The notes beneath the pieces were generated by a model. The model was not told the DNA's origin, searched no databases, and was given only the letters and a program-made list of their open reading frames with translations. The position numbers and the translations under genes were made by a program. Below, one piece after another: positions 44,420 to 56,322 of a stretch of 64,000 bases of DNA (positions are counted from its first letter, which is position 1; each line of letters opens with the position of its first letter). The stretch is from Benincasa hispida (Eukaryota; Streptophyta; Magnoliopsida; Cucurbitales; Cucurbitaceae), in assembly GCF_009727055.1 (NCBI RefSeq), contig NC_052350.1, positions 32,054,203 through 32,118,202 on the forward strand, read 5' to 3'.

Positions 44420-44995
44420 AGTCAAAGCAATCAATAGCCCAACAACACATAATGGGCAAGTGAATGCAATTAACCAGACGACCACAAGTTGTGCTACTTG
44501 CGGTGAAGGACACCCAATGGAGGAATGCCCGCGAAACCCACAATCAGTCTATTTTGTGAAGAATAATCCGTTTTCTAACATGTACAACCTTGGGTGGAGA
44601 AACCACCCCAACTTCACGTGGAAAAATCAATAGCAAAATTTTCAATCAGTGGCACAAAAAGAAGGGCCACTCAGATTTTTCCCGTGAACCAACGGTCAAA
44701 CGCATAATCAAGTCAACAGTTCACAGGCGCCGCAATCTTCCTGTTTGGAAAGTTTGTTGAAGCAATATATTGAAAAGAACGAAATAGTGCTTCAAAACCA
44801 AGCGACGTCTATCCACAACCTGGAAATTCATATAGGCCAGATCGCAGGCAAACTCAAGAATAGACCACAAGGGGCCCTTCGGAGTTCAATGGAACTTCCA
44901 CGCAATCCAGGGGGTACAGAAAAAAGCAATGTCAAGTTGTTACATTGCAGAGCAGAAAGACTGTGGAATGAGAGAAGAAGAAGCCTAGCCGGACT
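44420..44995 (+). pseudogene. Athila gag C-terminal piece, inverted
   Basis: Plus-strand frame with the nucleocapsid knuckle CATCGEGHPMEEC (Cys-x2-Cys-x3-Gly-His-x4-Cys) and NPQSVYFVKNNPFSNMYN, then (44745-44990) LLKQYIEKNEIVLQNQATS and HNLEIHIGQIAGKLKNRPQG. The same piece occurs on the minus strand at 45885-45480, and all neighbours are minus strand, so this block is inverted. Confidence 0.85.
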
Positions 44996-45014
44996 GCTCT
45001 CCTTCAAGATGTAT

Positions 45015-45227
45015 TCAGGATCTGTCCGTAAGTAGGAGAGTCTCTGTTGTGAGCGTGAGTTTGCCCATATTCAATCGTTCGAAGATTGATAGCGGCATTA
45101 TGTTTATACTCACCCCAAGATCGCGTAGTGCTTGACCAATGTTGACCCCTCCAATTGAGCATGGTATTGTGAAGATTCCTGGGTCACACATTTTTGGTGG
45201 GATCATCGTATTTTGTGTTACTGCCAT
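45015..45227 (-). pseudogene. Athila protease fragment, second copy
   Basis: Reads KMCDPGIFTIPCSIGGVNIG, then ALRDLGVSINIMPLSIFERL with Asp-Leu-Gly kept, ending in LLLTDRS. It lies to the right of the inverted gag piece, while a second protease copy lies to the left (43805-44101). Confidence 0.8.
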
Positions 45228-45479
45228 TATAGTGATCTTTCCTTCATCATTCTATTTCTTTTTCAATCTTTGCGGGAATGGTGGTAGATGGACTTCTTCT
45301 ATCTCGTGTTCTAGAGGCTTGAAGGTGGATGCAACTTCTGGGTTCATCTTCTCAGGCTCTTCTGAATCATATGTCAACAGGTCCTCGGTTGTACTGCATT
45401 CAAGTTGGTCGTGATGGGTTCCTCCCCTACTTCCGCTGTCATTTTTTCGCTTAGCAAAGAGACTGCTAAGTATTGTTCC

Positions 45480-46791
45480 TTTTATATAGCCCAGAGTTGC
45501 GAGGGAGCTCAGTTAAGCTCAGCAACGCTCCTTGCGATCTATTTTTGAGTTTGCCCGCAATCTGTCGTAGCTGAATTTCAAGATTTTGGATGAACGTTTC
45601 TTGATTCTAAAGCACTGATTCGTTCTTCTCAATATACTATTTCAACAACCTCTCTAAGGATGAAGATTGCGGTGCCTGCGAACTGCTGGTTTGGTTATGC
45701 ATTTGACCGTTTGTTCGCAAGAAAAATCCTGGTGGCCCTTCCTTTTGCGCCACTGGTTGAAAGATTTGTTGTTCATTTTTCCATGCGAAATTGGGGTGGT
45801 TTCTCCATCTGGGGTTGTACGTATCGGAATAGGGGTTATTCTTTATGAAGCATATTGATTGCGGATTTCTTGGGCATTCTTCCATCGGATGTGCTTCTCC
45901 ATAGATGACACAACTTGTGGTTGTTTGAATAATTGCGTTGACCTATCCTTTTTGCGTTCCCGTGCTATTAATTGTGATGCCTTGTATCAAACTCATCATC
46001 GCGTTCATTTTTGTTTGTAAGGATGTGATGGCCCTGTTGTTTGCGTCACTGTCTTTAATTCTTAATCTTTGATCGCTTTCTTTCCAGTCCTCGTGATTTT
46101 TGGATATGCGACCAAGTATACTTTTCGCCTTATCGTAAGTTTTATCAAGCAAACCACCAGCTGCTGCCGCATTGGCAGTCGTCTGCGATGCAGGGTTTAG
46201 TCTGTGGTAGAAAATCTCCATCTGTAGACAATCTGGCAAGCCGTTATGCGAGCAATCTCTTACCAGCCTCTTAAACCTCGCCCAGGCGTCACTGAGCGAT
46301 TCGTCAATTTCCTGTTTAAAATTCGTAATTAACTTCCTCCTTCTTGCATTCTCCATTGGATGGAAGTATTTCTTCATGAGCTTTTCCACTACTTATTCCC
46401 ACGATGTTATCTCCCCTGGTTCGAGAGAATAGGCCCACTTCCTTGCTTGATCGCATAAGGAAAAAGGGAACAACATTAGTCGAACCTCCTCGGCAGAGAT
46501 ATTTGGGAACATAAAAGTGTTGCAGATTTCAATGAAACTCCTGAGATGGGCATGCGGATCCTCACCACGCCTTCTACCAAACTGTCCGACTGTTTGAATC
46601 ATCTGCAACATAAGCAGTTTCATTTCAAACCTTGATCCGTCCAAAGCAGGCCTCATGAATCCTGGGGAGAAATCATATAGGTTGGGCGATGCACAGTCCC
46701 AAATGGGTCTATTGCGATCATTCGCCAAGAGGATGGGGTTGGCCATTATATTATTTGCGTTTGCAGCCCTCTCTTTCAGTTGTTCCGCCAT
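45480..46791 (-). pseudogene. Athila gag
   Basis: 46791-46393 encodes the capsid region: MAEQLKERAANANNIMANPI, NRPIWDCASPNLYDFSPGFM, then GQFGRRRGEDPHAHLRSFIE and LFPFSLCDQARKWAYSLEPG. A stop or frameshift follows SWE, and 46389-45943 continues EKLMKKYFHPMENARRRKLI, FKQEIDESLSDAWARFKRLV and HNGLPDCLQMEIFYHRLNP. 45885-45637 has the knuckle end MEECPRNPQ and the tail. The domain order fits Athila/Tat gag. It would form the virus-like particle; with the breaks it is non-functional. Confidence 0.88.
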
Positions 46792-46936
46792 TCTTGGAGA
46801 TCTGTCTTGCTATTGTTGGCGGTTGGTTCTCAATCATCGTTGGAATGTTCTTTCAATCTCTAGGTAGTAATTCGCCAGAGATTGAAAGCTGCAAAGAAAA
46901 TAAGAAAATTACCATTAGCACAATGTATTGTCGAAG

Positions 46937-46954
46937 TCCCTGGCAACGACGCCA
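46937..46954 (-). promoter_or_regulatory. Athila primer-binding site (tRNA-Asp type)
   Basis: On the minus strand TGGCGTCGTTGCCAGGGA, the well-known Athila/Tat binding sequence with two changes from the usual TGGCGCCGTTGCCGGGGA. It lies between gag and the LTR starting at 46961. Confidence 0.85.
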
Positions 46955-46960
46955 AAAACT

Positions 46961-48411
46961 TGATGCGTGTTATTATGCGATTAAATAATGGTAAGAATGT
47001 GATGGTCGAAAATGTGTTGTGCAAGCAAGTTTTCTCAGCAAGATCCAAGTATAAACCCTACTGAGTTTCCTGGTAAGCCCAGAGTCGAACTCAGGGACTA
47101 AGGAAAACAATATGCGATGGTAATTTTTAGATCACTTTGCGGTAACAAATAAATCAAGTGGTTGGTTGGTTTGTTGTTTATAGTATAAAATGTATGCGGT
47201 GGAGTTGAAAAAAGTGTTAATAATACAAAAGATGTGATGAGTATGCGGGGGAATGAGTTGAGAAGGGGTTTAACTAACACTTTCTATGATTGCGTTCATG
47301 TTATTCGGTCATGCTACATATATACAACAACAAATCATCTCTCAATGCAAATTCTATGGCTTCTAGTTTTAGAACGCATGCGATATATACGATGATATCT
47401 ATAGGACTTATACATAACCATCTATTCTTGTCTATGCGATGACGATTGACACACAAACAAGGTGACTGCATACTACTATAACCTATCTCTAGGGTGCATA
47501 CGATGCATGTTGACAAACAGAGCTTATCTTTAAGTCTCTATCTCTTGCTTATGCAGATCTAATCTTGCTCTCTCAAGTCTAGATTCTAAACTAGCTCTCT
47601 CAAGTCTTAGGTTCTTTCTTTAGACTCTCTCTCGGGTATCTCTAAAGAGGTGATGGACGCAACATAAGACAAGATGATCACATGCAATGAAGATCCTAGG
47701 TCATGTTAGCTAAGTACTTCTCAACCCATTCGATAGTTTTAGCTACTCATGCGTATATTAAAGAGAGTGAACAGATGTAGAAAAGAAAGTTCCATTCTAT
47801 ATATATATATAATCGAAGTACATAATGACAATGCGGAATAAAAATATAGAGTCTGGTAGCAATTTTTTGCTTCCCGAGGCTTTTACACTGTTCTTCTTCT
47901 ACTCTGCTCAAAAGATATTCTTGCTCTCGCAAGAGTCATCCCTCTCTCTATTTTTCCATGCTCTCTAGCACTCTCTCGAGCTGACCAGGATGATCTTTCG
48001 ACGTATTTTCCCTTCTCTCACTCCCGCCTTTTAAGTATAAGAAAAACTAAGAACAAGGCTAACTATTGTCTATATGGTGAACTCTAAAAACTGGACGAAC
48101 TCCTTCGATGAAGTTGGGCTTTGGTATTTATAGAGCTTCAAGGTGAGAAGATTCTTCTCTCTTGTGATTGCACTAATGGGATGGCATTAATTCTCTGTCT
48201 GATACGCCGGATAATTGTCACCGAAATGTTGAGTGTACTTGCTATAGTATGTCGTTAACGGCTTGTCAACTTAATTCGGAATCGACCGTCATCAGCTTTC
48301 TATCCCATCGTGATTTATTAAGATTTCACCCAGATGCGCCCACCTTGATGAACCAGCTCTATGCGCCCACCTTTCTTAAGTATATTTTTCATGAGCGCAA
48401 ATGATCGCATA
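46961..48411 (-). repeat. Athila 5' LTR b, truncated at right
   Basis: Starts (plus strand) tgatgcgtgttattatgcg beside the primer-binding site. Contains the gagtcgaactcagggac region (47091), ctcgcaagagtc, and the minus-strand TATA box 48125-48132. 48040-48360 matches 1-420. The end is cut at 48411, where a piece of copia coding sequence appears. Confidence 0.8.
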
Positions 48412-48451
48412 GCCTTTTGATAAGACAACGGATCCTCAACCTCGCCATCAG
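48412..48451. other. transposed 40-bp copy of copia internal sequence
   Basis: gccttttgataagacaacgg and the following 20 bases match 50692-50731 with one mismatch. It sits between the truncated Athila LTR and the copia LTR. Confidence 0.85.
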
Positions 48452-49050
48452 ATTTATGTCAAATTCCTTCAATTAATGTATCTCATACATCATATCAACT
48501 ATATCATATATAATTGAACCAGTTTAATTATATCATACATAATTAAACTCCCTTTTGTCAATTTGAACACTTCAAACTGACCCAAAAACTAATTCTCAAC
48601 TTGAATCCATTTAGCTACCAAGGGGGCCTTATGGACCTGTAGCTTGAAGCTCCAATGGTACGTGAATAGCTGACTAAACTCTTGAATCATGAGATCCACC
48701 ATCCGTTAACTGTCGGGCACTCCACTAAAGACTGACAGTTGCACTCTTCTCACCATAGATATATTTTTGTGTCCATCGGATATAACCAGTCAACAGTACG
48801 ATAACCCTTCATAGATTGCTTGTAAGTATAGCTCGGCCAATTTACCGTTTTGCCCTTGTAGTTACATCTAACTTTTTAAGTTACGACGACAACTAGGGAT
48901 CTTAGTTTATTGGTTTGTGGTTAATAGAAATAAAATATCTCATATTTCATAGACAACAATGAAGAAAAAATCTCATATTATTACATCACAAACATTTGTT
49001 CATACAGTTGTTTACAAACTACAGGACCCTACCAGAGTTTAGGGTATCAA
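48452..49050 (-). repeat. copia 3' LTR (partial)
   Basis: On the minus strand it starts TGATACCCTAAACTCTGG at 49050, preceded by a purine-rich tract (gggagattgttggggt, 49051-49067). 48540-48900 matches 38940-39400. Its left end is not defined. Confidence 0.65.
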
Positions 49051-49160
49051 CCCCAACAATCTCCCACATGTTCTAAAACAAGTGGGTGTACAAAATAACA
49101 AGTACAAAACAAAAAACTAGGGCACTAAGGCCCAGTACAAAAACTCCCACTTGCCCTAGT

Positions 49161-49892
49161 TCAGCCGCAGGCGGTCCCATAGACCAATGCTCTGAACATA
49201 ACCCTAAAAAACTGTAGCCATGAGAGCCTTCGTAAATGGGTCAACACGTTGTGCTCCGAAACGATCTTCGTGACTATCACGTTGACTCGATGCACTATCT
49301 CGCAGATGAGATGATACTTCTGCTCTATATGTTTTTCGCCCTTGTGAATCCTCTGCTCCCTGGTGTTTGCCACAACACCACTATTATCATAATAAAGGGT
49401 AATGGCCCTAGACATGTCTAGAACAACATCCAGATCAGTTAGGAACTTCCTAAGCCAATTGGTTTTCATAGCAGCTTCACAAGCCACTACATACTCGGCC
49501 TCCATCGTGGAGTCACCGATGCACCCCTGCTTAGTGCTTCGCCATACTACAGCTCCTCTATTCAGAGTGAACACCAAGCTTGAAGTGGATTTTCGAGAAT
49601 CCTTATCAGTCTGAAAGTCAGAGTCCTTGTATCCAATAAGGATCAAATCCTTAGATCCATACATGAGCATGTAGTTCCTCGTCCTCCGAAGATACTTGAG
49701 GATGTTCTTAACGGTGATCCAGTGACTCTGTCCTGGATTAGACTGATATCTACTGACTATCCCCACAGTGTAGCAGATGTTCGATCTAGTACACAACATC
49801 GCATACATCAAACTACCAATGACAGATGCATAGGGGACCCGTCTCATCTCCTCAACCTCTTGAGGTTTCTTAGGACAAATTTCCTTAGACAA
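49161..49892 (-). pseudogene. copia RNase H domain
   Basis: An open frame of 243 residues continuing the copia polyprotein. It reads RRVPYASVIGSLMYAMLCTR, LKYLRRTRNYMLMYG, LIGYKDSDFQTDKDSRKSTS, GDSTMEAEYVVACEAAMKTN and TLYYDNSGVVANTREQRIHK: the Asp/Glu residues of the copia RNase H fold are in place (KDSDF, EAEY, DNSG). The C-terminus looks scrambled after EHNVLTHLRR. It is the best-preserved part of the element. Confidence 0.85.
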
Positions 49893-50640
49893 TGTAACTC
49901 CATGCCTCTTTTGGAGTTCTGCATCAAGTACTTAAGCAACATCTTGTCAATGTATGATGTCTAAGACAACACTAGCACTTTGATCTTTTGATCCCGAAAG
50001 ATCTGAATACCGAGAACAAACTGAGTCTCTCCCAAATCTTTCATTTGGAATTAGGTCGTTAGCCAGTTCTTAACTGATGTTAGTAAACCTACATCATTCC
50101 CAATGAGTAGGATATCGTCTACATTAAACACTAGGAAAACTTCTGAACTATTGATGATTTTGTTGTAGACACAAGGCTCATCAATGTTTTGGCTAAAGCC
50201 ATATGATTTAATCACAGTATCAAACCGAATGTTCCAACAACGAGACGCCTGTTTCAGCCATAAATGGACCGATTCAGTTTTCAAAACTTTTGCTCTTGAC
50301 CTTGCGCCATGAATCCCTCGAGCTGCACCATATAAATGGTCTCCTCATGATTACCATCTAGAAAGGCAGTTTTGACGTCCATTTTCCTTATCTTATAGTC
50401 ATAATATAAGGCATGGACAGGAGGATGCAGATAGACTTCAATATGGCAATAGGTGAGAAAGTCTCCTCATAGTCAACTCTCTCCACCTGGGTATAACCCT
50501 TTGCCATATGTCTAGCCTTGAAGGTTTGCATCTTCCCATCAACACCCTGTTTCCTCTTGTAGATTCATTTACAACCTATAGGTTTTACCCCATTAGGTTG
50601 ATCTACAAGATCCCATACTGAGTTGAATTACATAGACTCC
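49893..50640 (-). pseudogene. copia reverse transcriptase, broken
   Basis: 50284-50051 encodes LWLKQASRCWNIRFDTVIKS, GFSQNIDEPCVYNKI and FLVFNVDDILLIGNDVGLL. The active box keeps both aspartates but has Asn where the family has Tyr. The regions before (to 50640) and after (to 49893) are readable only with stops and shifts. It is the polymerase of the Ty1/copia element. Confidence 0.82.
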
Positions 50641-51129
50641 ATCTCGAGATCTATGGCTTTGACCCATTCATCCCTGTCAATATCCTCTATTGCCTTATGA
50701 TAAGACAACGGATCCTCAACCTCGCCATCAGTTACCATAGACAGGATTTCAGTGAAACCCATATAACGAACAGGTGGGTTCGTAAACCTCCCATTACGTC
50801 GAGGTTCCCTCAACTCTTGAGTTGGATCGGACCAACCAGATGAACTTCCATCAATAACTCTTGTTGATAGAACAGGCCTTCAATAACTCTTGTTGATGCT
50901 TCAATAGTTTCGTTGGAATGTTCACGCAACACGATCTTACTAGGTGGACTATGCTCCCTTATATGATCCTCCTCCAGGAAGGTTGCGTTTGTCGACACAA
51001 ACACTTTGTTTCCTTAGGATCATAAAAGTAACCTCCTCGTGTACCTTTGAGGTAGCCTACAAATAGGCACAACCTCGAACGTGGTTCCAGTTTCTTTGGA
51101 TTGGCCTCAAGCACATGTGATGGGCAACC
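50641..51129 (-). pseudogene. copia linker between integrase and RT
   Basis: 51004-50810 encodes FVSTNATFLEEDHIREHSPP and 50813-50628 encodes RNGRFTNPPVRYMGFTEILS and YHKAIEDIDRDEWVKAIDLE, the conserved lead-in to copia RT. A near-duplicate (caataactcttgttgat) at 50851 and 50880 has inserted an extra short segment. Confidence 0.78.
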
Positions 51130-51606
51130 CTATATGCGGAAGTGAGACAAACTAGCTTTACGCTTGTTCCATTGCTCCAAAGGTGTACTTGCAACACTCT
51201 TGGAAGGAACATAGTTAAGGATATAAGCTACAGTTTCCACTGCAAAACCTAAAAACGAGTTTGGTAATGAAGCATAACTCATCATCGATCGAACTGTGTC
51301 CAACAAGGTCCTCATTCTCCTCTTCAATACACCATTCTGCTGAGGTGTACCAGGTGCTGAGAGTTGGAAAATGATTCCATGTTCTATCATATAGTTCTGA
51401 AACACAAAATCCAAAAACTCTTCACCTCGATCCGATTGATTTGTTTTAATCCATTTCTCCAATGTGTTTTCAACTTCAGCCTTGAACTCTTTGAACTTTT
51501 CAAAGGATTTTGACTTCCGTTGCATCAAATAAACATACCCATACCTAGAGTAATCATCAGTAAAAGTGATGAAATACTCATAGCCTCCCCTGGCTCGCAC
51601 ATTCAT
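51130..51606 (-). pseudogene. copia integrase core
   Basis: 158 residues: RGGYEYFITFTDDYSRYGYV with the first catalytic Asp, IKTNQSDRGEEFLDFVF with the second, and SAPGTPQQNGVLKRRMRTLL, where the catalytic Glu is replaced by Leu (V-L-K in place of V-A/S-E). The change, if real, inactivates the enzyme. Confidence 0.85.
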
Positions 51607-51642
51607 TGAACCACAAAGGTCTGAATGTACTAACTCTAAAGG

Positions 51643-51984
51643 CTATTTGGCTCGATAACCTTTTACAGTAAAAGGTCTTTTAGTCATCTTTCCTTCAAGG
51701 CATGACTTGCACACAAGTAAAGAATTTTCCTCTAACTCGCTTAGAAGTCCATTCATCACCAACCTCTCAATCCTATTGAGATTGATGTGCCCTAATCGAA
51801 GGTGCCAAAGTTGGGCATTTTCCTTAGGAGAAACCTTAAGTCGTTTATTCTGAGTTACGACAGTTTTAAACATCTCTATAATATGGAGGAAATTTTTTGC
51901 TAACAGCTTTAGCACATACAAATTATTTTCCAGTTTTGCTGAACAAATTTCAACACCATCTTTTAGAATAAACACTTTATTCAA
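51643..51984 (-). pseudogene. copia pre-integrase (zinc-binding) domain
   Basis: Contains AQLWHLRLGHINLNRIERLV and CKSCLEGKMTKRPF, the His-His-Cys-Cys zinc fold in front of integrase. It ends at a stop 36 bases before the integrase frame. Confidence 0.85.
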
Positions 51985-53147
51985 TGAAAAGTGAAGATTA
52001 TATTACATTCGATCAGACACTTTACATACATTAAGTTCCGCTTTAACTCAGAAATAACATACACATCACTCAAAGTGATAAATTTATTCTATAAAGTCAT
52101 CTGGAGTCCTCCCACTGCCACAGCTGAGACGATGTGCCTGGTGCCTACTCGCATCGTTATCTCTCCAGCCTCAAGCTGCCGCCAGGATCTAATCCCCTAA
52201 AAAGAAGAACAAACATGATTACTGGGCCCAGAGTCAATAATCTAGGCAGAATCATCATTCTCCACTAAACAAGTTTCTTAAACTAGTAAATCATATTTAC
52301 CTTGTTTTGCCTTGGCCTTAGCCTTGTTCTTTTCCTTCAACCAGCGAGGAAATTTTCGCTTAAGTGCCCATCCTGGTTGCAATGGAAAAACTTTCCTTTG
52401 TCAACCGGTTCTGGTAGCCTTCCCTTTACCACCCTTCTTATTCTTCTTCCACTTGGATGTGTCAGAAGTAGAACGTGCAGACTTTGTTCCTGAGGTCGAA
52501 CCCATATGTAACTTCTTTGAAAATGAAGCAACATTTGCCTCACCTCCCTTCTTCTCCTTACTTTTAAACAAGGATTAGAATGTCTGCAACTCGTTAAGGA
52601 GAGTTGTAAGGGTATAGTCTACTTTGTTCAACACAACATTGTTGATAAAGTGTAGGAAGCTAGTGGCGAACAATGTGCATAATGATGTTAACCTGGCTCT
52701 GCCTCATCAATGCGTGACCCACTTCATCTCCGCCATTACTGAAGTGGACCATCATGTTTAGAACGTGTTCATGAATAGGCTCCTCCATTTTGGAGTTAAA
52801 GATATATTTAAGTGTTTCATGTTTGAGCTACTAGACAGTTGTCTGACCATTCCCTGTAGGGACTCCATGATCTCACGCACTGAGACCATAGGCTCATGCT
52901 TCTTGGCCAAAATTTCATTTAGACTGGCCAAGATATAAGCTCGGGCCTTATCGTTTGCCCATGTCCATCTCTCATAAGCCTCATGAACATTTTGAGTGTC
53001 CTTCAGAGTCGAAATAGGAGGACATTTCTCCATAAGGACGAACCTTAAATCATCGATGATTAATATTGTAGTTAACATGTGTTTCCAACTAGCGTAGTTG
53101 CCAGTCAGTTTATCAACAATTAAAAGAGCTAATATGGCAGTAGCCAT
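51985..53147 (-). pseudogene. copia gag and protease region
   Basis: 53147-52758 is gag: MATAILALLIVDKLTGNYAS, then WKHMLTTILIIDDLRFVLME and KHEPMVSVREIMESLQGMVR. 52543-52337 includes the nucleocapsid knuckle FHCNQDGHLSENF, in which the first and last Cys are replaced by Phe. The protease stretch (about 52300-52000) is readable only in fragments. The whole polyprotein runs gag, protease, integrase, RT, RNase H: the copia order. Confidence 0.82.
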
Positions 53148-53189
53148 TTTTATGTTGCTAAAAACGTGAACAAAATGAGTCTAAGCATT

Positions 53190-53207
53190 ACCACTTTTAA
53201 CACCAAT
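53190..53207 (-). promoter_or_regulatory. degenerate copia primer-binding site
   Basis: Minus-strand attggtgttaaaagtgg upstream of gag resembles attggtatcagagc with several changes. Weak by itself; supported by its position. Confidence 0.35.
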
Positions 53208-53210
53208 TTT

Positions 53211-53577
53211 AGTTTTAGCAAAATAGTTTCCATAAACCCTAGGTGAAAAGACATCTATTTAACAATGATGCCCCAGCGAGTAGGACAAAAGTCACCGGTG
53301 GGGTGATCAAATGCCCCTTCATTTAGGATGAGACATTCTCAACCATTAGATAGAAACAACTCTTGTAACTAACTCTAATAGTCACCATTTTTCGGTCCAT
53401 AACTGTTAACCTTTAACAATTTCGCGTAAGTGTAACCCCTCATTTTCGGCCGTAGAGTCCCACCCTAATGGGCCCACCATAGGGAAAAAGCAGATTAGGA
53501 CAAGAGACTAAGGCGACCTTATCCTTTACAGGAGATCAGACAAAGAGTCGTGCAAAACTGTTGTTGACTCGTAGGTA
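53211..53577. other. probable copia 5' LTR remnant, no gene
   Basis: Lies upstream of the copia gag where its 5' LTR is expected. It contains the complement of typical leader text (ccctaatgggcccaccatag) but I could not match it to 48452-49050. Nothing coding. Confidence 0.3.
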
Positions 53578-55357
53578 TGTATGATATTAAATACTCAAAA
53601 TGATGCTATACTACTCCTATTTATGCGTCAATTAGGAATATTCATGTAGTATGCTCTGCGTTGTCACAAGTTTCCTTACGATGGAGCCAAGGTGTAATTC
53701 TACTCCAAGTTTCTCGGTATGATCTGAGGTCAAACACGGGGAAATGGTTTTCGGTTATTGCGGTATGTTCATGGTATATGCGACCAGGTTTCTAATTCTT
53801 TATAAAGGAGTTTGTACAGGTATGTAAAATGCGGTAAAATAAAGGAAAGAAGTAAAGATGCGATAAAACATAAAAATACAATAAACCTAAGCTAAATGTT
53901 ACAAGATACAGACTTCATGTACAAGATGCTCGGATTAGGTTGGTTGTGAAGGTTGTGCAAAGATGTGGGATGTGGCGACAAGTCTTATGAACAGAATAGA
54001 AAGAGAAAGATAAGTATTACAAACAATGCAAGTTCTTAATTGGATTGAAGGTAAAAAATAATGTTCCGCTCTTCTCTTGGCATACACCTCTTAGTGATCG
54101 GCCGTGTTCCCCACATGTCTGTGGTGAAACAGAGTCTAACATAATGAACGCAAGGTTGTTTCCATGTCTGGAAGTACTACGCGCTTTAGTTAACGTACTC
54201 TTTTGACCCTCTCTCGATAGATCAGAATGACATCTTTACTTCTACTCTCACAGGTGTTGATGCCGTCTAGCATGCTTTAGCTGAACGTTTTCTAACTTTA
54301 ATACAGATTAAGTTCTTGGTGATTTATATTGCTCATCAAGAGATTAAGAAAACATCATGAAGAAAGTGACTAACGGGTGAATGGAAATAGACAGAAAATG
54401 GTAGATGGAATCTATCGAAACATTTAATATTTCTACTAAGTGTTTGATACATGATTTGTCAATGAAGAGGTAAAGAAAATATGGAATACAATGAAAGAGA
54501 GATAGAATAGATACAAACGAGTGCCAATGTCTTGGCATAGATTCGATGGAGATCTACTTGCCGGATCGGATGGTTTCGATGCCAAGAAGAGCTTCCCTCT
54601 CAGGCTTGCTCCACCGGTAGCAGGGATCTCTACACAGAGCTTCGATCGGGTATATGGCAGGTCGGATCTGAGATTCACCTTTTGGCCTTGTCTCATTTTC
54701 TTCCCAGATTTCTTCTCTTCAACACTCAGCTCAGCCTTTTCTCTCTAAAATCTTACAGCACTTAGCCCTGTATCCAGTAGCATACTTTTCTCTAAAATCA
54801 ATGGGGTATTTATAGGAGTAGATCCTTGACTCCGGCCTTGTGGTCCCTACTTTATGGTTATGGTAATTCCACAGATGGAGGGATATTATTCCTTTTGTTA
54901 TGCAATTAGACCATCAATTCTGCACAACCGTTAGTTGTACACGTGTCGCAATCCTTCGCTCTCGCGTTGCTCAGTTGCATCTTTCGATCATAGGTCCGCA
55001 TGCGGTGTTTGTTTTTATTACCACATGCGGTCGAAGCATAGCTCTGGACCGACTGTCGCCTTGCGCCGTCACTTCGATAATCGTCTCTTCATGGTTGATC
55101 GGCTGGCGTAATTGTGACATAGATGCGTTGATTAGTTTCTCATGAGCCTTGAGCACAAGCGGTAACTTGGTCTCCTACAAAACAGAGTAAAGTTTGGCTT
55201 ATCTTCCATCTTTTTGGCGTTAGCGGGTGTAATCGCAAACATTTATAATTATTGTAATACTAGGCTAATTTTCACACAATTGGCACATAATTACTAACTT
55301 TTGGCCACAATATCTAGATAAGGTGGCATAAATAACTTGTATTTCTACAAGTTATCA
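53578..55357 (-). repeat. Athila 3' LTR c
   Basis: About 1.78 kb from tgtatgatat to the terminal hairpin aacttgtatttctacaagtt (55334-55353) and TCA. TATA box 54807-54814 (minus). It is followed on the right by the polypurine complement cacccccaaattt, so it is the 3' LTR of a minus-strand element. Frames within are not genes. Confidence 0.8.
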
Positions 55358-56110
55358 CACCCCCAAATTTAGATATATGCTTGTCCTCAAGCATTTCTTC
55401 TACCAAGGCAATCATGCTCCATTCCTATCCTATATTTCTGCGATGATTGGTTGCTCCGAATGTTACACTTAGGCACATTACCTGACATCGCACTTTCCTT
55501 CTATCCTTGCTAATTCTTAGCAAGCCTTACTTTATTCTTCTATGTAACAAAATTCTACTCAAAGACACTTTTCTAGTTTTCAAAATAGAATGCTTATCGC
55601 TTCTTTATCAAAACAACTTGATGTTTCTATATGCAGTGAGCAAAATTTTGCGTGATTTATTCACTTAGAGACAATTGGTCATGGTTACACTCTTCGTTTT
55701 GGCTTGTCCCCACGGGTGTCATGCAAACATCCAACTATGGTTGTGTGCCAGTTTCAACTTTTAACTCATGATAATCAGAGGAGTCGTCTCTTGCATTCCT
55801 TTTCTCTTTTTGGTTTATACTACGTTATTCTTGGAAACCCACTTTCGTTTTGGCTTGCTTCTACAGGTTTCATACGAGCATCCAACTACGAGCAGGCTCC
55901 TTTCACAACTAAACTCTTATCAGGTTAGGAATAGTTTTGAAATTTTTCCTTGCGCTGACATTGGAGTTTTGCAAAAAAAAAAAAATCGGTATAAAAATGG
56001 ACGCATTTTCTTAAATACTGCATATTCTTGATCTCATCTGCTTAGACCTTCCCCACCCCCAAGTTTAAAGATGGGAAAGGTTTTCATTGCGTTGTTTGGA
56101 TAGACTAGAC
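55358..56110 (-). mobile_element. Athila 3' internal non-coding end
   Basis: Polypurine tract complement at 55358-55370, then text matching the reverse complement of 26830-27522 at high identity, including cttccccacccccaag near 56048. It ends near 56110, where matching stops. No coding frame. Confidence 0.7.
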
Positions 56111-56203
56111 AAACACTTGCCACAGTTACACTTCCGGATGGGCCTACTTAATCAGTTGTTGTTATTTTCTTGACTAAAACAATTGGTTGTTGAACTTGTT
56201 CAT

Positions 56204-56322
56204 TGGTATCAGAGTTATTTCCGCAAGAGTTATTAGGCAGTAAGTGTCAACTCAAGGGTTGGTAACTGCTACAGTCATGCCCTTTCCTAGGCTCGGAGGG
56301 TGGTCTGGGGCAGGGTGTGACA
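56204..56322 (+). repeat. 3' end of a Tekay-like LTR
   Basis: attggtatcagagttatttc to ggggcagggtgtgaca matches the last 119 bp of the LTR at 11762-11879. Neither side has the rest of the LTR. Confidence 0.8.
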
